From contig JACRIY010000095.1 in the NCBI GenBank assembly GCA_016235805.1, positions 1 through 40,234 of the forward strand: a stretch of 40,234 bases of DNA, given 5' to 3'. Origin of the DNA: Rhodocyclales bacterium (GTDB lineage: Bacteria; Pseudomonadota; Gammaproteobacteria; Burkholderiales; Rhodocyclaceae). Shown one piece after another: positions 39,288-40,234 of this stretch. Positions within the stretch are counted from its first letter, which is position 1, and each line of letters begins with the position of its first letter. The position numbers and the translations under genes are program-made. The notes beneath the pieces are model-generated. The model was not told the DNA's origin. It saw only the letters and a program-made list of their open reading frames with translations, and searched no databases.

Positions 39288-39571
39288 TTGGTCGCCTCCA
39301 TGCGCGCGACGGTGCTGCAGTACTCGGTACGCATCGCGCTCAGCGCTTCGGCTGGCGTGCGCGCGCCCGCGGCCATGCGCCACGTGATTTCCGCGTTCAC
39401 CGCGATCCCGTAGGCGCGGCTTGCTTCTTCGGCGCGGCCACAGAAGATGTGGCGGTCCGGAAGGGTCAACTTGCTCTTGTTGATCCCGGGTTGACCGGTC
39501 TCGGCCGCAAGCGTCGGGTCACACACCACCACGCTCACCAGCGCCGCCAGAACTGTCAGGGTTGCTCGCAT
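39284..39571 (-). CDS. Small exported protein, first gene of transfer operon
   Basis: A 95-residue protein with a signal peptide (TLTVLAALVSVVVCDPTLAA) and a mature part of about 72 residues containing two cysteines (HIFCGRAEE, RTEYCSTVAR) that may pair. The fold is predicted helical; the family is unknown. GGAG lies six bases before the ATG at 39569-39571. As the promoter-proximal gene, it is followed by a four-base overlap with the binding-protein gene, so the two products may act together in the periplasm. Confidence 0.65.
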   Translation of the reverse strand: MRATLTVLAALVSVVVCDPTLAAETGQPGINKSKLTLPDRHIFCGRAEEASRAYGIAVNAEITWRMAAGARTPAEALSAMRTEYCSTVARMEATK

Positions 39572-39605
39572 CTCTCGCTCCTATGGCAGGTGAATGCGGG
39601 CAGGA

Positions 39606-39622
39606 GATGTCAGAATGACATC
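39606..39622. promoter_or_regulatory. Inverted repeat in the divergent regulator/transfer-operon region
   Basis: GATGTCAGAATGACATC is a perfect 7-bp inverted repeat with a 3-bp centre. It lies 35 bases upstream of the first transfer gene and between it and the divergent LuxR-type gene. Its size and position suit a regulator operator, possibly a lux-box-like site; the ligand and protein are not shown. Confidence 0.45.
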
Positions 39623-39740
39623 ACGAATGGCCCCCTGCGACTACTGGCCGCCGATCCCGTCTGCTAGGTTTCGAAGGGGGCGGACAAGTCGCCACTGACC
39701 CGCTGGAGCAATTGTGAAATCTGTCGCACGTCAGTGTCGA

Positions 39741-39754
39741 GGTTGAAATCAACC
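39741..39754. promoter_or_regulatory. Short inverted repeat upstream of the LuxR-type gene
   Basis: GGTTGAAATCAACC is a perfect 6-bp inverted repeat with a 2-bp centre, 80 bases before the LuxR-type ATG. It could be an operator. The 39572-39833 intergenic region otherwise holds no gene, and I see no strong sigma70 hexamer pair. Confidence 0.35.
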
Positions 39755-39833
39755 ACTGCTGTTCGTAGTCGCGGCTACTATTGGTTGCTCACCCTTTTCC
39801 GGGTCGAGCCACAACAACGAACTGGGGGGGTAT

Positions 39834-40094
39834 ATGGTCTCGAGTCTTGACATCGCCAGCCGATGCTTTGGCGCCGATGACGAGCAGCAGCTCGTGAGAA
39901 TCATGCGCGATATTGGCGACTACTTCGAGGCCGACGGCTACGGCGTGATGCTGATGCCGTCCACGGCTCATTGCGCCCCCTTGCATGCCGTCACTACTTT
40001 GGGGAGTAGCGGTGAGGAAGAGATCAATGCCCTGTACCCGCCGTCTCAAGATCCTGTGATGCAGCATCTGAGGTTGATGTCAACGCCGATCGCG
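39834..40094 (+). pseudogene. LuxR-type regulator, N-terminal part cut by IS66
   Basis: The frame from ATG 39834 (preceded by a GGGGGG run four bases away) gives 87 residues, including VRIMRDIGDYFEADGYGVML and INALYPPSQDPVMQHLRLMS followed by TPIA. The segment DPVMQHLRLMSTPI resembles the DPVVQH...T-P-I stretch of LuxR autoinducer-binding domains. The frame then enters IS66 sequence at 40095, so the ligand-binding domain is incomplete and the HTH domain is absent. It is divergent from the transfer operon and may once have controlled it in a quorum-dependent way. Confidence 0.6.
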
Positions 40095-40234
40095 GTATGC
40101 GTCCGGCCATCCCATCTTGACGAAGGGCGACGGACTCAGATCGCGGAGGTCGGCGGCATCCAGCGATGCGGCAGCAACTCGTCGACGCAGCTGGCGGGCT
40201 GCGTAGGCAGACGCTCGAGCACATCGCGCAGGTA
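40095..40234 (-). mobile_element. IS66-family element, 3' end with terminal repeat (partial at window edge)
   Basis: On the minus strand, the last 32 codons of an IS66-type transposase read YLRDVLERLPTQPASCVDEL then LPHRWMPPTSAI, ending at TGA 40136-40138. About 40 bases later the sequence GTATGCGTCCGGCC (40095-40108, plus strand) resembles the IS66 terminal repeat, which usually begins GTAAGCG. The rest of the element lies beyond the window. It interrupts the LuxR-type gene. Confidence 0.7.

Noticed and set aside
1..40234. tRNA, rRNA, CRISPR array, integrase attachment site
   Set aside because: No cloverleaf, rRNA segment, regularly spaced repeat or att-like duplication was recognised by eye; a covariance-model scan would be needed to exclude small RNAs.

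Overview
The window is GC-rich DNA with betaproteobacterial (Burkholderiales-like) gene content and reads as accessory, mobile DNA. It has a nearly complete VirB/VirD4-type type IV secretion (conjugation) operon, single-strand-binding and StbB-type plasmid genes, a toxin-antitoxin pair, and broken insertion sequences at both ends and at an internal junction. No rRNA, tRNA, CRISPR array, replication initiator, integrase or relaxase catalytic domain was recognised, so plasmid versus integrative element is undecided.

Layout: 1-136 is the 3' end of an IS1595-type transposase gene. 584-2213 (minus) is a truncated copy of the distal end of a conjugation operon: a thermonuclease-like gene, traX, and the C-terminal piece of an LPD7-type gene. 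2217-2341 is an IS66 remnant and 2342-2981 the 3' part of a Tn3-family transposase gene. 3069-3643 is a parD/parE pair. 3838-16159 (minus) is a tightly overlapping 13-gene operon. It starts with a radical-SAM protein of the ArsS/selenodomain family, followed by a DedA-flavoprotein disulfide reductase fusion, a DUF547 protein, two GT-A-type transferases, a SelD-associated FAD oxidoreductase, a PhnD/E/C-type ABC transporter, a DUF302 lipoprotein, a metallophosphoesterase, an MTA-phosphorylase-type enzyme and a DUF3047 protein. Facing away from it, 16308-17539 (plus) encodes an ECF sigma factor and its NrsF (DUF1109) membrane anti-sigma factor. 17540-18269 holds only gene fragments. 18270-39571 (minus) is one long transfer operon with, in order of transcription, accessory membrane genes, ssb, trbM/kikA, virB1-B6, virB8-B10, stbB, virB11, virD4, an OmpA-like lipoprotein gene, an LPD7 gene, traX and nuclease. 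39834-40094 is the N-terminal part of a LuxR-type regulator cut by an IS66 element whose 3' end runs off the window.

Main biological reading: the cargo operon looks like an organoarsenical (arsenosugar-type) or arsenic/selenium-related small-molecule pathway. ArsS homologues join dimethylarsenite to the 5'-deoxyadenosyl group of SAM, an MTAP-type phosphorylase would release adenine, and phosphatase, transferases and a transporter could finish or move the product. This assignment rests on family knowledge and gene context. No arsM, arsR or arsB is present in the window. Both sides of the 148-bp divergent intergenic region carry an exact GTAACC-N16-CGAA motif, the promoter signature I recall for the metal-responsive Caulobacter sigmaF/NrsF system. 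This predicts that the adjacent sigma factor drives both the operon and itself.

The cargo lies between two diverged direct copies of the nuclease-traX-LPD7 tail (about 1.6 kb, about 17.7 kb apart), suggesting assembly by recombination between related conjugative elements.
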